Of a stretch of 64,000 nucleotides of DNA, positions 36,540 through 44,779 are shown in pieces (positions within the stretch are counted from its first letter, which is position 1; each line of letters opens with the position of its first letter). The translations under genes were made by a program, and so were the position numbers. This DNA is from Halomonas jincaotanensis (lineage in GTDB: Bacteria; Pseudomonadota; Gammaproteobacteria; Pseudomonadales; Halomonadaceae). The notes beneath the pieces were generated by a model. The model was given only the letters and a program-made list of their open reading frames with translations. It made no database searches and was not told the origin of the DNA. Where the stretch lies: NCBI RefSeq assembly GCF_018448785.1, contig NZ_JAHCLU010000009.1, positions 124,001 through 188,000 on the forward strand. Direction: 5' to 3'.

Positions 36540-38168
36540 ATGAAGAAGAAAAAAGCAGCGCTGGTAGTGCATCCTACCGGCCTGAAACAGTGGCAGGTCG
36601 ATGCGTTGCAGAGCGTTTCGCGTTATCTGGAGATTTCGCTGTTGATCAGAACGCGCGAAACCGACACTACGCCACGCGAACTCCAGTATCTCGGCTATCG
36701 CGCACTTTGCGCGCTGTCTCTCAAGGGACCGGCGCTGCAACCGGCCGCCCTGGAGACATCTGGCATCGAGACGCGATGCGTGGCGACGCAGAAGGGCGGC
36801 GATGCTGACCGCCTGCCGGCGGCCGAGGTCGGGGTGCTGCGCCAACGCGGCATCGAGTTGATCATCAACTTCGCCATGCCCTTGGAGGCGCTCCCCGGCA
36901 TCGACATCATCGCCTATCATCAGCGTGATCCGCTGCTCGAACGCGGAGGCGCGCCGGGCTTCCACGAGCTGCAGCACGATGCCGAGCGCGTCGAGATCCT
37001 CGTCGAGACGCAATCCCGGAGCGGTGCGGAACGAGTCGCGTTGGCGCGCGGCTATTCCCGTGCCTATGGTTACTCCTACTCGAAAACCGCCAGCGATTTT
37101 TACCGTAACGCCGCGCTGCTCCTCAAGCCCGCGTTGGAAAACCTGCTCGCCGGACGCCGCCTCGATGCTGTCGAGCCCGGGCCCCGGCCCGTGACGCCCG
37201 GCAATCTGACGGTTGCCTGCTTCGCTCTCAAGACGAGTACCCGCTATATTCGGCGACTCCTCTACGGCGCCTTGATGGAAAAGCGCTGGAACGTCATCAC
37301 CACCGATTTCGACGGCCTGGACGACATCGCCAACCTCAGCATCACCTGCGGCCGGGTGCCGCGCCTGGGCAAGGCCTACAGCTTCTATGCCGATCCCTTC
37401 TTCAGCCATGATGGCCGCACGATACGCCTGGAGGGGCTCAACAAGCGCAATGGCATCGGAGAGATCCTGGAGCTCGATGCCGATACTCTGCAGCCATCGC
37501 CGGCCTACCTCAAGGGCAGCCACTACTCCTACCCCTTCTCCTTTTACGCGGAGGGTCGCGAGTACCTGCTCCCCGAGGTATCCTCGCACTCCCCCCCCTA
37601 CGCCATCTCCGATCCCTTCAGCGACGCCGCCGAGATCATCCCGCTCGAGGGCTTCGACGACAAGCGGGTGCTGGATGGCACCTTGTTCCGTCATGACGGC
37701 GTCTACTACATCTTCGGCGGCGCCGAGGGTTCGGCCGAGAATTGCCTGTATGTGTATTACAGCCGCGCATTGAAGGGGCCTTACACCGCACACCCCAGGA
37801 ACCCCATCGTGATCGACCCCAGGACGGCGCGGATGGGCGGCAGGATCCACGTCGCCGGCGGCAAGATCTACCGTTTCGGCCAGAACAACTGCCGCGGCTA
37901 TGGCGATGGGCTGGCGGTGTGTGAAATCGTCACTCTGTCGCCGCATGACTACCGGGAGCGGATGGTGGGCAGTGTCGCTTTTACAGATGCCAGCGGACCC
38001 CACACCATCGACATCAACGACGGCAAGGTGGTGATGGACTTCTACACCGATGAATTCTCGCTGTTCGCCGGCTATCGGCGGCTGTCAGCCTGGCTTCTGC
38101 GCCGGCTGAGACGCCGACAGGCCAGCACCGGCAGCCCCGAGCCACTCGGCAATTACCAGAACTACTGA
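36540..38168 (+). CDS. Formyltransferase-like / beta-propeller fusion (GINT1_N-like)
   Basis: 542 residues. Residues ~1-200 look like the formyltransferase fold (LIINFAMPLEALPGIDIIAYHQRDP, GAPGFHELQHD, a variant of the N-H-D active-site pattern). Residues ~215-530 look like a five-bladed beta-propeller (ADPFFSHDGRTIRLEGLNKR, DGTLFRHDGVYYIFGGAEG, RIHVAGGKIYRFGQNN), as in the N-terminal domain of plant GINT1 and GH43-like proteins. The function is unknown; a sugar N-acyl or glycosyl modification is an inference. A 164-base gap separates it from the beta-helix gene, so it may have its own promoter. Confidence 0.68.
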   Translation: MKKKKAALVVHPTGLKQWQVDALQSVSRYLEISLLIRTRETDTTPRELQYLGYRALCALSLKGPALQPAALETSGIETRCVATQKGGDADRLPAAEVGVLRQRGIELIINFAMPLEALPGIDIIAYHQRDPLLERGGAPGFHELQHDAERVEILVETQSRSGAERVALARGYSRAYGYSYSKTASDFYRNAALLLKPALENLLAGRRLDAVEPGPRPVTPGNLTVACFALKTSTRYIRRLLYGALMEKRWNVITTDFDGLDDIANLSITCGRVPRLGKAYSFYADPFFSHDGRTIRLEGLNKRNGIGEILELDADTLQPSPAYLKGSHYSYPFSFYAEGREYLLPEVSSHSPPYAISDPFSDAAEIIPLEGFDDKRVLDGTLFRHDGVYYIFGGAEGSAENCLYVYYSRALKGPYTAHPRNPIVIDPRTARMGGRIHVAGGKIYRFGQNNCRGYGDGLAVCEIVTLSPHDYRERMVGSVAFTDASGPHTIDINDGKVVMDFYTDEFSLFAGYRRLSAWLLRRLRRRQASTGSPEPLGNYQNY

Positions 38169-38202
38169 GCCAGCGCGCTCCCGAGCCGCCATCTCTCCCC
38201 TG

Positions 38203-38248
38203 AAGCGCCGGGCCGGCAGTCCAGATGGATTGCCGGTCCGGCGCTTCT
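38203..38248. terminator. Strong bidirectional hairpin between converging operons
   Basis: 17-bp arms (38203-38219 and 38232-38248) pair with a single G-U wobble around a 12-base loop. The hairpin lies between the end of the 26-38 kb plus-strand cluster and the end of yjbEFGH on the minus strand. Confidence 0.78.
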
Positions 38249-38257
38249 TGCGTTGAC

Positions 38258-38271
38258 GTCTGACCCCAGCG
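38258..38271. repeat. Solitary partial copy of the GGGGTCTGACCCC repeat
   Basis: GTCTGACCCCAGCG is identical to the junction GGGGTCTGACCCC-AGCGGCGG that recurs in the array at 52776-53679. It sits in the convergent intergenic gap, a usual place for REP-type elements. Confidence 0.5.
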
Positions 38272-38307
38272 TTTCTCACCACAACATCGCAGGCGGGAGA
38301 GAAGCCC

Positions 38308-40446
38308 TTACTCCCAGGTCTTGGCGTAGTCGTCCCAGTAGCGACCCAGTTGGCGCTCCTCGGTCAGCTCATACAGCGAGTAGCGGCGCTGCAGGGCGGC
38401 CCCACCATCTCGCGTGAGGGGCCGCCAGGAGATGTTGGCCTTGTCGCGGCTGGAGCGGGTGAAGAAGGCGTCCAGTGGGATCGAGACATATAGCCCCTTG
38501 TCGAAGCCCCCCTCGCCGAAGTCGTCGTCGGCATCCGTCCAGGTCGCCCAGCCGCCGACCCGCACGCCGGACTCGAATTCCCGCGACAGGTCCAGGGTGG
38601 AGCCGTAGTCGCCGGCCAGATAGCGCCCTACGCTGAGCTTGGCCAGGATATCCTCGACGCCGGTTTCCACATAGGCGCTCAGATGGCCCGTCCAGGTATC
38701 GTAGTCGCGCAGCCCAAAGCCCTGCTCGAAGTCGCGCTGCCGCACCCAGTTCACGTCGGCCCCCAGCGCGATGGGGCTGTCGAAGGGGCGGTAGAGCAGC
38801 TCGCCACCGGCGCCGGCAAACATCATCTCCAGCAGGCCGCCGTAGCCCATGGCATACCAGTCCTCGCCCAGCTGCCCGGTGCGGGTGTACTGGAGGTTCT
38901 CGATACCCAGGCTCGACTCGGCCAGGTAGTCGCCGATGAAGGTGCGCACGCGAGGCAGCTGCGAAGGGCCGCGATAGTCGTAGCGGTCCAGGTTGTCGAA
39001 CAGGGTCCACGCCAGCGTGCCCGAGAACCAGCCGTTGGGGTCGGTGTGGTACTCGGCGTCGGCCACCGCCATCAGGCGGTAAAGATAGCCGTCCGGCCCG
39101 CCGAAGTTCTGGTCGAGGCGCGGGCCCAGGCGCCAGTCGAAGCGCCGCGGCTCACCGCGGTAGAGGGTTTCGTCGCCATTTTCCAGACTGGCATGCGCGT
39201 AAATGCCATGCCGATGCCGCACCTCGTGCTCGCTGGAGCGCGCCGCCGCCACGAAGGCGTCGCGCTGGTGAACGTCCTCGCGCAGGCTCATGCCACGGTT
39301 CTGCCATTGATAGTGGAAGCGCTCGATGTCCTCGTCCGCCTGCGCATGCAGGATCCGCCCGGCGCGTCCCTCGCTCTGTGCCAGCGAGCGGAAGGTCGAC
39401 GGCTCGGCCACCACGCGCAGCCCCACGCCATCCTCCTCGATACGTGCCACCCGCATGCCCGCATTGTGCTCCAGCTCGCGGGCTACCTCGGCCCAGTCCT
39501 CGCGGGGTGGCGCATCGACGCTCGCCGGCTCGGGGTCGCGCTTGACCTGGCTCAGCCCGGCGAGGTCGATGTTGTAGGTCAGGCCGGCCATGGCCGTATT
39601 GCCGCGCTGCCAGCCACCGCGCAGTTCAAGGTTGTCGGACAGCGCCAGCCGTGCGCCGACGTTGAAGCGCGAATCCTGCTCCTGGTCGTTGTCGAGGGGC
39701 TCGCTGCCGTAGTCGTTGCCCTCATATTCCAGCTGCAGCACCAGCGGCTCCCAGGGGGTCTGGTACTCGACGCCGCCGAACAGCGCCACGGGACCCCGGA
39801 ATAGCGCGTCCACAGCGAACTCGCCGCCGCGGTCGCCGCCGGCACGCCGAGGGCGCTCGTCGAAGCGGTCACTGGCCCAGCCCAGCGGCGAGTCGATGTC
39901 TGCGGCGTTACCCAGATGCCCCCAGCCGACGCCCAGGCTGACATCCAGGTCGTACCAGCGCTTGCTGGCCACCAGATATTCGGCCCCGAACAGTGTGGTG
40001 CCGCCCACATCGCGAAAGCCCAGCGCCAGCTGCGGCCAGTAGCGATTCTCCTCCAGCAGCCGCAATTTCATGTCGAAGCCCTTGTCGAGGTAGCGACGGT
40101 TCCCGGCGATGGACTCGCCGAACAACCGGTCCTCGATCTCCACGTAGCGGAAGCCGCCCTCCAGCCACTCCAGGGGCTGCAGGAACACGCTATAGCGCCG
40201 GTAGGGGTCGGTACGGCTGGCGGCGATCGACATGGTCCCTTCCGGCGCCATGCGCGCGGTAGGGGTCTGCATCAAGCCCACGCCGCCGTAGTCGCCCTGG
40301 CCGGCCCCCAGCTCGCCCGCCAGGCCGTCCGCTTGGGCTGAGGCCGCCGCCCCCGAGAGCAGCACGCAGGAAAGGACGGGGCCCCAGCGCGACGACGCGG
40401 GGCTTGGCGTGGGGCGAAGCCAGGCAAGCGATGACGTTTTATTCAT
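38308..40446 (-). CDS. yjbH: YjbH/GfcD outer-membrane beta-barrel of capsule secretion
   Basis: 712 residues with a signal peptide ending near AQA. The N-terminal part has YGGVGLMQTPTARMAPEG, the standard opening of YjbH (DUF940), and the rest is rich in alternating aromatic/polar strands expected of a large barrel (for example MFAGAGGELLYRPF, NISWRPL). In E. coli, YjbH/GfcD helps secrete a distinct polysaccharide or group 4 capsule. It is the last gene of yjbEFGH and overlaps yjbG by ATGA. Confidence 0.92.
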   Translation of the reverse strand: MNKTSSLAWLRPTPSPASSRWGPVLSCVLLSGAAASAQADGLAGELGAGQGDYGGVGLMQTPTARMAPEGTMSIAASRTDPYRRYSVFLQPLEWLEGGFRYVEIEDRLFGESIAGNRRYLDKGFDMKLRLLEENRYWPQLALGFRDVGGTTLFGAEYLVASKRWYDLDVSLGVGWGHLGNAADIDSPLGWASDRFDERPRRAGGDRGGEFAVDALFRGPVALFGGVEYQTPWEPLVLQLEYEGNDYGSEPLDNDQEQDSRFNVGARLALSDNLELRGGWQRGNTAMAGLTYNIDLAGLSQVKRDPEPASVDAPPREDWAEVARELEHNAGMRVARIEEDGVGLRVVAEPSTFRSLAQSEGRAGRILHAQADEDIERFHYQWQNRGMSLREDVHQRDAFVAAARSSEHEVRHRHGIYAHASLENGDETLYRGEPRRFDWRLGPRLDQNFGGPDGYLYRLMAVADAEYHTDPNGWFSGTLAWTLFDNLDRYDYRGPSQLPRVRTFIGDYLAESSLGIENLQYTRTGQLGEDWYAMGYGGLLEMMFAGAGGELLYRPFDSPIALGADVNWVRQRDFEQGFGLRDYDTWTGHLSAYVETGVEDILAKLSVGRYLAGDYGSTLDLSREFESGVRVGGWATWTDADDDFGEGGFDKGLYVSIPLDAFFTRSSRDKANISWRPLTRDGGAALQRRYSLYELTEERQLGRYWDDYAKTWE

Positions 40447-41246
40447 GGCACCTTCCGTAGGCGGCAGTCGTCGCCGGGCAGGCGCGTGGCCAGCAGCTCC
40501 GGCAGATGCGTGTTGATCAGCTCAGCTTCATGGGTGGTGCCGGGGAAGGGCAGGGCGCCGCGCAGCCCCTGGCGGGTCGGCAGCTCCAGCACGACCCGCG
40601 AACCCGGCACCAGCGGCGTACGCTGATGGTTCCAGGCCGCGACCCCGCGCCGCCAGATTCTACCCTCGGGGGTGATCAAGGCGGCATGGTCGACACCGTC
40701 GGCGGCCGCCGGGGAGAGTGCCTCGAGGGCCGCCGACAGGGTCAGGTCCGGCACCCAGTCGATCCGCGTCACGCCGTCGCGGCTCCACAGCTCCACCCAG
40801 CTCGAGCGAACGCAGACGCCCAGGTGAGCGATGCGTGAAAGCGGCGGGTTGTCGCGCAGGTTGGCCCCCAGCCACGGCAGGTCCAGGCGTCCGGGAGTAC
40901 GCGCCTCCTCGAGGCGCCACTCGGCAAGCCGCTCGCGCCACGCCAGCAGGGCGGATTCGCGCGCCGAGTCGCCGGCCACCCGCGCGCTCACCGCCAGCGT
41001 GCCCAGCTCGGCCATCAGCTGCCGGCGGCGCTCCGCGAGCGCTGCGGCGGTGTCATGGCGCAGGGCAAAGGCCTGCTGCCAGGCCACCGGGGCGGGATGC
41101 TCCTGCTGCCAGCGCAGCCAGGCATCGGCCAGCGTCGGGGTGTCGGCGCCCTGGGCCAGGGCGCCACTGGCTGCCGTTCCCAGCCACAGGCCGGCCAGCA
41201 GGGCGGCCGCCAGGCGAGTGGCGCTACCCGTCATGGTTCGCTTCAT
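40443..41246 (-). CDS. yjbG: YjbG/GfcC periplasmic capsule protein
   Basis: 267 residues with a cleavable signal (LLAGLWLGTAASGALAQ). The mature protein has an early helical stretch (LAERRRQLMAELGTLAVSARV) and a C-terminal SLBB-like part (ITPEGRIWRRGVAAWNHQ, PLVPGSRVVLELP), as described for GfcC. It is thought to act with Wza and YjbH in the periplasm. AAGG lies just upstream of the ATG. It is 62 bases from yjbF. Confidence 0.9.
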   Translation of the reverse strand: MKRTMTGSATRLAAALLAGLWLGTAASGALAQGADTPTLADAWLRWQQEHPAPVAWQQAFALRHDTAAALAERRRQLMAELGTLAVSARVAGDSARESALLAWRERLAEWRLEEARTPGRLDLPWLGANLRDNPPLSRIAHLGVCVRSSWVELWSRDGVTRIDWVPDLTLSAALEALSPAAADGVDHAALITPEGRIWRRGVAAWNHQRTPLVPGSRVVLELPTRQGLRGALPFPGTTHEAELINTHLPELLATRLPGDDCRLRKVP

Positions 41247-41308
41247 TGGTTACCTTGCCCATCGTGCATGGCACAAGCGCCATGTCAGTGTGCGGATGAA
41301 TCGGCGCG

Positions 41309-42007
41309 TCACCACCAGGCTCGCGCGACCCGCCAGCGAATCCTGGGCCCGTCGGGCCACGGTACGCTATCGCCGGCCCATAAACGCTGGGTCTCGGCAT
41401 CGCGCCATAGCACGGCGCGGGTATGGCTGCCGTCCTCCCACGCCAGCTGCATTGTGCAGGGCTCGAGCGTGCGCGGGCCGAGCGGCAGCTCGTGGGCCGT
41501 GGCCTCGCCACACGCCAGGGTGCCGCGGGCGCCGAGTTGTCGCGGCAAGCCATCGGCGGTCTGCCAGCGGCGCTCGAGCCGGAAGGGTTCGGGCGATGCC
41601 TGTCGCCAGGGTACGAAGTCCGGGGCGTGGGGCGTCTCGCCCCCCAGCGGCAGGAAGCGGGTGTCGAGCAGGTCCTCGCGCAGCCCCGAGGTCGCCTGTA
41701 GCCCCTCGTGGTAGAGCACCAGCATGCCCTCGTTACCGGTCGGCCAGTAGGTGGCCGGCCCAGCCATCGCCCCCAGCACCACCACACCGGCGCGATCTTC
41801 GGTATCCACGGCGAGCGTGGCGAACTCGATCGCCTCGGCGCGCTCAGCGGCGGAGGTATCGCCCGGTAACCAGTTCGACACCGCGTTACCAAGCGGCGAG
41901 GCGCCACCGCTGGCGCAGCCACCCAGTACAGCCGCCGCGACCGCCGCCACGCCCAAGAGGCGCACGCGTTGGCCTCCCCGACAATGCCGCACCAGGCCTT
42001 TGGGCAT
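41309..42007 (-). CDS. yjbF: YjbF/GfcB lipoprotein
   Basis: 232 residues from the ATG at 42007; the open frame extends to 42079 but that part lies inside yjbE and is a proline/alanine run. Signal with lipobox LGGC, then the YjbF domain (GPATYWPTGNEGMLVLYHEG, a C-terminal HTRAVLWRDAETQRLW). YjbF is an outer-membrane lipoprotein of the group 4 capsule system. It starts 13 bases after yjbE. Confidence 0.88.
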   Translation of the reverse strand: MPKGLVRHCRGGQRVRLLGVAAVAAAVLGGCASGGASPLGNAVSNWLPGDTSAAERAEAIEFATLAVDTEDRAGVVVLGAMAGPATYWPTGNEGMLVLYHEGLQATSGLREDLLDTRFLPLGGETPHAPDFVPWRQASPEPFRLERRWQTADGLPRQLGARGTLACGEATAHELPLGPRTLEPCTMQLAWEDGSHTRAVLWRDAETQRLWAGDSVPWPDGPRIRWRVARAWW

Positions 42008-42020
42008 CACGCGCACCGGC

Positions 42021-42353
42021 TCAGTTGGTGCCAGTGGTGGTGCCGGTGCCGGTGCCGGTGCCACCGGAGCCGGAGCCACCGCCGGCGGCTACCGCCGTCG
42101 CCAGGCCCAAGCCTGCCGCTACGCCGATGCCGGCGAGCGCCGCCGTGGAGAGCCCGGTGGCGGCCGCCAGACCGGCGAAGCCCCCGGCACTGGCCGCTCC
42201 GGCACCCGCGGCGGAAGCGGCCCCGGCCCCGGCGGCGCCGCCCGCTGAGCTCCCCGCCCCGGCGGCCGCGCCGGCCGGCTCAGTGCCTTGGGCCAGGGCC
42301 AGCGGGGCGCTCAACATCCCGGCGATGGCCATCAACGCAATCTGCTTCTTCAT
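42021..42353 (-). CDS. yjbE: YjbE/GfcA small Gly/Ala/Ser-rich exported protein
   Basis: 110 residues. The signal peptide ends at ALAQ. The mature part is almost only Ala, Gly and Ser with a hydrophobic centre (AALAGIGVAAGLGLATAVAAG) and a Gly/Thr tail, matching E. coli YjbE/GfcA. It heads the yjbEFGH operon; its role is unknown. AAGGAG lies 8 bases before the ATG, and the leader contains seven 15-bp repeats. Confidence 0.88.
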   Translation of the reverse strand: MKKQIALMAIAGMLSAPLALAQGTEPAGAAAGAGSSAGGAAGAGAASAAGAGAASAGGFAGLAAATGLSTAALAGIGVAAGLGLATAVAAGGGSGSGGTGTGTGTTTGTN

Positions 42354-42367
42354 GGTGGAGCTCCTTT

Positions 42368-42472
42368 TCTTGTTAACTCTGGTCTTGTTAACCAGAATCT
42401 TGTTAAGCCGGGTCTTGTTAACCCGAATCTTGTTAACCCGGGTCTTTTTAACCCGAGCTGGGTAACCCGGGC
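42368..42472 (-). repeat. Seven tandem 15-bp repeats in the yjbE leader
   Basis: Plus-strand units TCTTGTTAACTCTGG, TCTTGTTAACCAGAA, TCTTGTTAAGCCGGG, TCTTGTTAACCCGAA, TCTTGTTAACCCGGG, TCTTTTTAACCCGAG and a degenerate CTGGGTAACCCGGGC run without gaps. Most contain the palindrome GTTAAC. In yjbE orientation they end 15 bases before the ATG. Confidence 0.9.
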
Positions 42473-42878
42473 AACCTGGATACGAATCGTAACGGTTTGT
42501 TCCGCAGTAGTATAGTCCGAACGTCTCCCCTAATGCTTAAACCTGTATGCCGTCATTCTTTCGTTATGCACCTTAGCCCCCCGGCGGCGCGAGGGTGTTC
42601 AGAGAACGACGTAAATATCATGAGCGTAATCTCATACTGTTTATGTAGGAGATCTCTGATATTTGAAAAAACAAAGGTGAAATTACTAGTTCTTAAAGTA
42701 GGGATTGTGTAGCATACGCGGCGCGCTGGATAGTGTTGTCAGGGCAAAAAAATCCAAAAAAACAGTAAATAAGGCGTTCCCGGTGCTCCGGTAATGCCGT
42801 GATGCTGTCATCTGTGTCGGGCAGGCTGCCGCCAGATGACACGCCACACCGGCCTCGGAATGTGTCATCACACGCCGG

Positions 42879-42890
42879 GGCGGTAGCGTG
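42879..42890 (+). promoter_or_regulatory. ops element (RfaH recruitment site), second copy
   Basis: GGCGGTAGCGTG, identical to the element at 16293 and to the enterobacterial ops core. It is 258 bases upstream of the second wza-wzb-wzc set, on the same strand. The flanks differ from the first copy, so this is not a recent duplication of the leader. Confidence 0.85.
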
Positions 42891-43147
42891 TCCAGACGCC
42901 TGAAGCGCGCCCGTCAGCGACATTCTCCACTGGCCTGCAGCGGCCCGATCGGCGGCCGATGGCGCCCTTCGCGACGGAAACGCCGCGAAAGTTGTGTCTC
43001 CAGTCCTGTAATGTATGTTCACATCCACTTACATGGTGTAACCTTGAGGGTATTCATCGTCCCCGCTACGTAGTCGCCGTATCGGCTGCATTGAGCAGGG
43101 CGGTGTGTTCACAGCACCCGCGTCGAACAATATAGAGGTCGTTACGC

Positions 43148-44266
43148 ATGCGCCGAATTCGCCGATTCACCCAATACATGGCCCTGACGGGCACCGTCGT
43201 CTTGCTTACCGGCTGCGCCATGGCGCCCGGCGGGCATATCGATTATGACGCCGAAACGGCGCCGATCGACGATCTAGTCGACATTCAGCCGATTACCCCC
43301 GCCATGGTGGCCAACTATCGCGACGTGGTCAGCCGAGTGACGCCGATGCCCAGTGACCTGCGCGAGGCGATCGACAACTACAAGTACCATGTCGGCCCCG
43401 GCGACGTGCTCACCGTCATCGTCTACGATCACCCCGAGCTGACCATCCCCGCGGGCAGCGAGCGCAGCGCCGAGGAGGCCGGCAACGAGGTGCGCAGCGA
43501 CGGCACCATCTTCTACCCCTACATCGGCAGGATCGAGGTGGGTGGACGCACTCTCGATGAGATCCGCGACGAAATCGCCCGGCGCCTGGCCAATTACCTC
43601 ACCGAGCCCCAGGTCGACGTGCGGATCGCCGCCTTCAATTCCAAGAAGGTCTACGTCAGCGGCGCGGTGGAGACCCCCGGCACGTTGCCGATTACCAGCA
43701 TCCCCATGACCCTGCTCGACGCCGTCAGTCAGGCCGGCGGCGCCCAGGAAAACGCCAACTGGCACGAGGTGGTCCTGACCCGCGACGGCGAGGAGGAGCG
43801 CATCTCGCTGTATGCCCTGACCCGCCAGGGCGATCAGAGCCAGAACCGCCTGCTGCGCGACGGCGACGTGGTCCACGTGCCCAGCGCCGAGAACTTGGGT
43901 GTGGCGGTCATGGGCCAGGTACGCACCCCCGGCAACCTGCCACTCGGCAACGAGCGGATGTCGCTCACCGATGCTATCTCGCGCAGCGGAGGCATCAGCG
44001 AGGAGACCGCCGAACCCACCGGCATCTTCGTTATTCGCACCAACGGCATCCAGCAGCAGGACAAGCTCGCCACCGTCTTCCAGCTCGACGTCAGCAACGC
44101 CGTGGCCTTCAGCATGGGCACCCACTTCGAGCTTGAGCCCGAGGACGTGATCTACGTCACCACCGCGCCGGTGGCCCGCTGGAACCGCGTGATCAGCCTG
44201 CTGCTGCCGTCGCTGGTGCTGCCGGGTGACATCGCCTCCAGCGCCACCGATGTGGGCGACCTGTAA
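43148..44266 (+). CDS. wza: Polysaccharide export outer-membrane lipoprotein Wza/GfcE (copy 2)
   Basis: 372 residues with lipobox LLTGC, then YHVGPGDVLTVIVYDHPE (Poly_export) and SLBB segments (VYVSGAVETPGTLPI, VMGQVRTPGNLPL). It is closely related along its length to the Wza at 26110. Here it heads wza-wzb-wzc and is divergent from yjbEFGH, so it corresponds to GfcE of the group 4 capsule system. Confidence 0.94.
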   Translation: MRRIRRFTQYMALTGTVVLLTGCAMAPGGHIDYDAETAPIDDLVDIQPITPAMVANYRDVVSRVTPMPSDLREAIDNYKYHVGPGDVLTVIVYDHPELTIPAGSERSAEEAGNEVRSDGTIFYPYIGRIEVGGRTLDEIRDEIARRLANYLTEPQVDVRIAAFNSKKVYVSGAVETPGTLPITSIPMTLLDAVSQAGGAQENANWHEVVLTRDGEEERISLYALTRQGDQSQNRLLRDGDVVHVPSAENLGVAVMGQVRTPGNLPLGNERMSLTDAISRSGGISEETAEPTGIFVIRTNGIQQQDKLATVFQLDVSNAVAFSMGTHFELEPEDVIYVTTAPVARWNRVISLLLPSLVLPGDIASSATDVGDL

Positions 44267-44286
44267 ACGAGGACACCGCCGAGATC

Positions 44287-44724
44287 ATGTTTCAGCGCAT
44301 CCTCATCGTGTGTGCCGGCAACATCTGTCGCAGCCCGGTCGCCGCCGCCATGCTCGCGCGTCTGTTGCCGGAGCGAGAGATCGCTTCGGCCGGCCTGGGC
44401 GCCCTGGAGGGGCATGAAGTGGCCCCCCAGGCGCGTCGCCTGGCCGAAGCCGACGGGCTGGATGTCAGCGCCCACCGCGCCCGTCAGCTCAGAAGCGAGA
44501 TGTTGACCGCCCATGACCTGATCCTGGTCATGAGCGAAGGTCAGCGTCGCGCGGTCGGTGATCTGGCGCCGGAGGCCCTGGGCAAGACCCTGCTGCTCGG
44601 CCGCTGGCTCGACCATGGCAAGGGGCGCGACATCCCCGATCCGTACCGCAAGAGCGATGCGGCCTTCGAGCACGTCCACGGCTTGCTCACCGACGCCACG
44701 TCCACCTGGGCCAAGCGGATCTGA
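44287..44724 (+). CDS. wzb: Low-molecular-weight protein-tyrosine phosphatase Wzb/Etp
   Basis: 145 residues. Active-site loop VCAGNICRSP (C-X5-R) at the N-terminus and the general-acid DPY in DIPDPYRKSD near residue 120. It removes phosphate from the Wzc tyrosine tail, allowing the cycle needed for polymerisation and export. It is the only wzb in the window, so it may serve both Wzc proteins. It lies 20 bases after wza. Confidence 0.95.
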   Translation: MFQRILIVCAGNICRSPVAAAMLARLLPEREIASAGLGALEGHEVAPQARRLAEADGLDVSAHRARQLRSEMLTAHDLILVMSEGQRRAVGDLAPEALGKTLLLGRWLDHGKGRDIPDPYRKSDAAFEHVHGLLTDATSTWAKRI

Positions 44725-44779
44725 CCGCTTGGCCCGGGCGTACGCGACACGCATCGCTCCCCAACATCCCAAGGTTCCC

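Larger units (their letters stand above)
42354..43147. promoter_or_regulatory. 794-base divergent regulatory region between yjbE and second wza
   Basis: No credible gene. From left to right: yjbE ribosome site, seven 15-bp tandem repeats (42368-42472), an AT-rich stretch (42600-42720) probably holding promoters, the ops element (42879-42890), and a 258-base leader to wza with a TGTAAC hexamer at 43037. Short open frames here lack ribosome sites. Confidence 0.6.

Noticed and set aside
34306..38003. Long minus-strand frames opposite the beta-helix and fusion genes
   Set aside because: Antisense shadows with low-complexity composition and no start signals; the plus-strand genes have recognisable folds and ribosome sites.
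40831..42465. 544-codon plus-strand frame across yjbEFG
   Set aside because: Arg/Pro/Ala-rich shadow; the minus-strand genes are recognisable YjbE, YjbF and YjbG with signals and lipobox.
42497..42712. 71-codon frame in the yjbE-wza intergenic region
   Set aside because: No ribosome site, no known family, and composition typical of non-coding AT-rich DNA.
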